Source: Oscillospiraceae bacterium (GTDB taxonomy: Bacteria > Bacillota > Clostridia > Oscillospirales > Ruminococcaceae). Taken from it: a DNA stretch of 6,797 nucleotides. The notes beneath the pieces were generated by a model. It ran no database searches and had not been told where the DNA came from. It worked only from the letters and a program-made list of their open reading frames with translations. Position numbers and translations under genes: made by a program. Every line of letters starts with the position of its first letter. The first letter of the stretch is position 1. The stretch spans positions 1 to 6,797 of the forward strand of contig JAFOYK010000043.1 of the NCBI GenBank assembly GCA_017424665.1. Reading direction: 5' to 3'. Below are positions 5,594-6,797 of this stretch, piece after piece.

Positions 5594-6439
5594 TCAAAGT
5601 CCCTCTTCTTCGACGAATTTATAAAAAGCTGCTTCCGCGGCTTTGTCTTCGTCGCGGATTGTTCCGACGGGTGCGGTGTAAACCATATATTCTTCGTCCC
5701 CGTCGATTCCGAAAACTTTGTTGCATTCGTCATGGGAAAAAGCGCCGATTCCGCAGGTTCCGAGACCGATGGCGGTAACCCCGAGATAAAGATTCTGGCA
5801 AAGGTGGCCGGCGTCAAGAAGAGCCACGCGGTGGGAATGGGTTCCGTAACGCCATTCCGCGCGGTAAGCGACCATTGTCCAATAGAAAACAACGTTGGCT
5901 TTTTCAGCCCATTTCTGGCCGCAAAGAGTTTCGCAAATTGCGTTTTCAATATTTTCCGGAGCGCCAAGAAATTCAACGGCGTGTTCCATGGGAAGATAGT
6001 GATAGATTCCCGGTTCAAGTCCTTCGATTTTTCTTACCATAAGGTAAGTTTCAAATTCGTGCCTTGCGCCGCCGCAGGGAACGGTTCTTATGGTTGCGTA
6101 ACTTTTTCCGCGGATGCTTTTGATTCCCTGGGTTGCCCAAAGAAGGAAGGAAAGTTCCGAAAGGCTCATTTTTTCCTCGGTGTAAACCCTTGCGCTTCTT
6201 CTGTCGCGGATAAGGGAAATCACGTCATTATTAAGGGTGAGCCCGGAAAAATCAAGCGAAAGGGAAATTTTTGCGGAATCCTCCGCCATCGGTGCTTTGC
6301 AAAGCGGAGGCTGGGGAAGGCGGAGCTGTTGGTCGGAAGGGTTAAAATCGCTGTCGGCGGTCAGATCGTCATCATGATAACCGTGCATAAATCTTCTTCC
6401 CTTTTCAATAAGTTCCTGTTTAAGTTTTTCGTCGATCAT
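5594..6439 (-). CDS. SagB-type dehydrogenase / nitroreductase-fold FMN protein
   Basis: A probable FMN-dependent oxidoreductase of 281 residues. The first 70 residues form a hydrophilic, family-specific extension. The nitroreductase-like domain begins with IRDRRSARVY (77-86), whose RRSxR motif contacts FMN phosphate in this superfamily. Then follow WATQGI (101-106), RTVPCGGARHEFETYL (118-133), LEPGIYHYLP (141-150), DAGHLCQNLYLG (209-220), AIGLGTCGIGAF (223-234) and YTAPVG (254-259). These are the landmark motifs of the SagB-type family, whose founding members oxidise azolines in peptide maturation. Here there is no YcaO cyclodehydratase or precursor peptide gene nearby, so a peptide-modifying role is not supported and a general reductase is equally likely. 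The start is ATG 6439 with GGGAGG 9 nt upstream. It is a single gene with its own promoter (6472-6500) and a shared terminator at 5550-5581. Confidence 0.92.
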   Translation of the reverse strand: MIDEKLKQELIEKGRRFMHGYHDDDLTADSDFNPSDQQLRLPQPPLCKAPMAEDSAKISLSLDFSGLTLNNDVISLIRDRRSARVYTEEKMSLSELSFLLWATQGIKSIRGKSYATIRTVPCGGARHEFETYLMVRKIEGLEPGIYHYLPMEHAVEFLGAPENIENAICETLCGQKWAEKANVVFYWTMVAYRAEWRYGTHSHRVALLDAGHLCQNLYLGVTAIGLGTCGIGAFSHDECNKVFGIDGDEEYMVYTAPVGTIRDEDKAAEAAFYKFVEEEGL

Positions 6440-6471
6440 TTTGAAAAACCTCCCTTTGGTGTTATGTTTTC

Positions 6472-6500
6472 ATCTTACCACAAGGGATGCGAAATAGCAA
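6472..6500 (-). promoter_or_regulatory. Probable promoter of the SagB-like gene
   Basis: On the minus strand TTGCTA (6500-6495) and TAAGAT (6477-6472) are 17 bp apart, with TGG directly before the -10 (extended -10). The match is four or five of six per box. The expected start near 6465 leaves about 25 nt before the ATG, including the GGGAGG site. Confidence 0.62.
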
Positions 6501-6558
6501 ATCCGTAAAAGAAAGAAAAAAAGGAAAGTGAAATTGAAAGCGGAAGGAAAGCGGAGTT

Positions 6559-6590
6559 TGAGGGGGAAACCATCAGGGTTTCCACCCTCA
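6559..6590. repeat. Bulged hairpin in the intergenic region
   Basis: TGAGGG (6559-6564) pairs with CCCTCA (6585-6590), and GGAAACC (6565-6571) pairs with GGTTTCC (6577-6583). One unpaired A (6584) and a 5-nt loop give a 13-bp stem. TTTAAAT follows on the plus strand, a poor U-tract. It could be a weak terminator, part of a structured RNA or a dispersed repeat. Confidence 0.45.
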
Positions 6591-6601
6591 TTTAAATAAA
6601 A

Positions 6602-6647
6602 CACCAAATAAAAAAGGACGTCAAAAGACGTCCTTTTTTATTTGGTG
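6602..6647 (-). terminator. Long perfect terminator hairpin after a tRNA 3' fragment
   Basis: A perfect 21-bp stem (6602-6622 with 6627-6647) has a 4-nt loop, with core GGACGTC/GACGTCC flanked by A6/T6 runs. The outer arm CACCAAAT includes the tRNA 3' CACCA, so on the minus strand it follows a tRNA end directly, as a tRNA gene terminator would. The T-run works in either direction. The unusually long outer stem (CACCAAAT/ATTTGGTG) is not needed for termination and may reflect a repeat. Confidence 0.82.
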
Positions 6648-6664
6648 CCGGTGGCGGGAGTCGA
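6643..6664 (-). other. tRNA 3'-end fragment (T-loop to CCA), probable attachment-site remnant
   Basis: Read on the minus strand, these 22 nt fit tRNA positions 55-76: T-loop TCGACT, T-arm 3' strand CCCGC (with C61), acceptor 3' strand CACCGGC, discriminator A and an encoded CCA. The implied acceptor 5' strand GCCGGTG and A73 suit a bacterial tRNA-Leu. Upstream of position 55 the match stops abruptly: bases GCTTA cannot pair with CCCGC, so no T-arm, anticodon or D-arm exists and this is not a functional tRNA. A 3' tRNA fragment next to its terminator is what an integrase leaves as the displaced end when an element inserts in a tRNA gene. The element would lie to the right. A degraded tRNA copy or a tRNA-derived repeat is the alternative. 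Confidence 0.55.
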
Positions 6665-6797
6665 TAAGCTTTTGCTTAGCAAAATCTTAATGCTTTGCTC
6701 GGCACTCGGCGGGAAGAGTTTTTTCAGCTTAAACAAAAAACAATCTCCGCCTCGTTTACACTCGCAAACCTCTCCGGCTAAAAACGGTTCACAGAAC
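6665..6797. other. Right-edge DNA with no convincing gene
   Basis: The segment holds a 7-bp palindrome (TTTTGCT-T-AGCAAAA). A minus-strand frame is open from the edge (6796) to a TAA at 6640-6638, 52 codons, with the tRNA fragment read as its last codons (STPATGTK). Because the frame runs through tRNA sequence and its composition is odd (four cysteines near FCEPFLAGEVCECKRGG), I regard it as probably non-coding. If the attachment-site reading is right, this is the terminal non-coding end of an integrated element. Confidence 0.35.

Noticed and set aside
5492..6508. Long plus-strand open frame (338 codons) opposite the SagB-like gene
   Set aside because: It begins inside the MATE gene, crosses a strong terminator and is the antisense of a gene with clear family motifs.
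6529..6600. Short plus-strand frame (about 23 codons, GTG start, ending in a TAA near 6600)
   Set aside because: It consists mostly of the bulged hairpin and purine-rich DNA, and no conserved peptide is recognised.
6643..6720. Complete tRNA in the right-edge region
   Set aside because: A GTGCCG/CGGCAC pairing suggests an acceptor-like stem on the minus strand, but there is no T-arm, anticodon arm or D-arm; only the 3' fragment matches a tRNA.
1..6797. CRISPR array or insertion sequence
   Set aside because: No regularly spaced repeats, no transposase and no terminal inverted repeats with target duplication were seen.

Overview
The window looks like chromosomal DNA from a low-to-moderate GC Gram-positive bacterium, most likely an anaerobic member of the class Clostridia. 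The clues are purine-rich Shine-Dalgarno sites (AGGAG, GGAGG, GGGGG), near-consensus sigma-A promoters (TTGACA-17-TATAAT), compact U-tailed hairpin terminators, and families common in gut Clostridia: a DUF5685-type protein, a J-domain protein with a cysteine-rich tail, DegV and a MATE exporter. The genus is not determined. Seven kinds of protein-coding gene fill most of the DNA, and codon usage looks even across them.

Left part (84-1578, minus strand): a two-gene operon. A DUF5685-type protein with cysteine clusters and two aspartate-rich motifs is followed, with an 8-bp overlap, by a J-domain co-chaperone with a TPR-like segment and a cysteine-rich tail. The co-chaperone frame has no ATG, GTG or TTG ahead of its J domain. 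An ACG sits where the start should be, behind a strong Shine-Dalgarno site.

Centre-left (1686-3147, plus strand): a consensus promoter carrying two copies of a TTGA-N4-TCAA operator drives a MarR-family repressor and a DegV-family fatty-acid-binding protein, and a strong terminator ends the unit. This looks like a self-regulated lipid-sensing pair, loosely parallel to FabT and FakB in other Firmicutes.

Centre (3155-5581): an alpha/beta hydrolase (minus) and a MATE exporter (plus) diverge from a short intergenic region. That region holds back-to-back promoters and a perfect 8-bp inverted repeat that overlaps the exporter -35 box. Joint control of a detoxifying hydrolase and an efflux pump is a reasonable guess.

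Right part (5594-6500, minus): a stand-alone SagB-type/nitroreductase-fold flavoprotein with its own promoter, converging on the MATE gene at a shared bidirectional terminator.

Right edge (6501-6797): no convincing gene. It holds a bulged hairpin, a 21-bp perfect terminator stem, and a fragment matching positions 55-76 of a tRNA (probably tRNA-Leu) on the minus strand, cut cleanly at the T-loop. This arrangement is what a displaced tRNA 3' end looks like at the boundary of an integrated element, which would extend beyond the right edge of the window.
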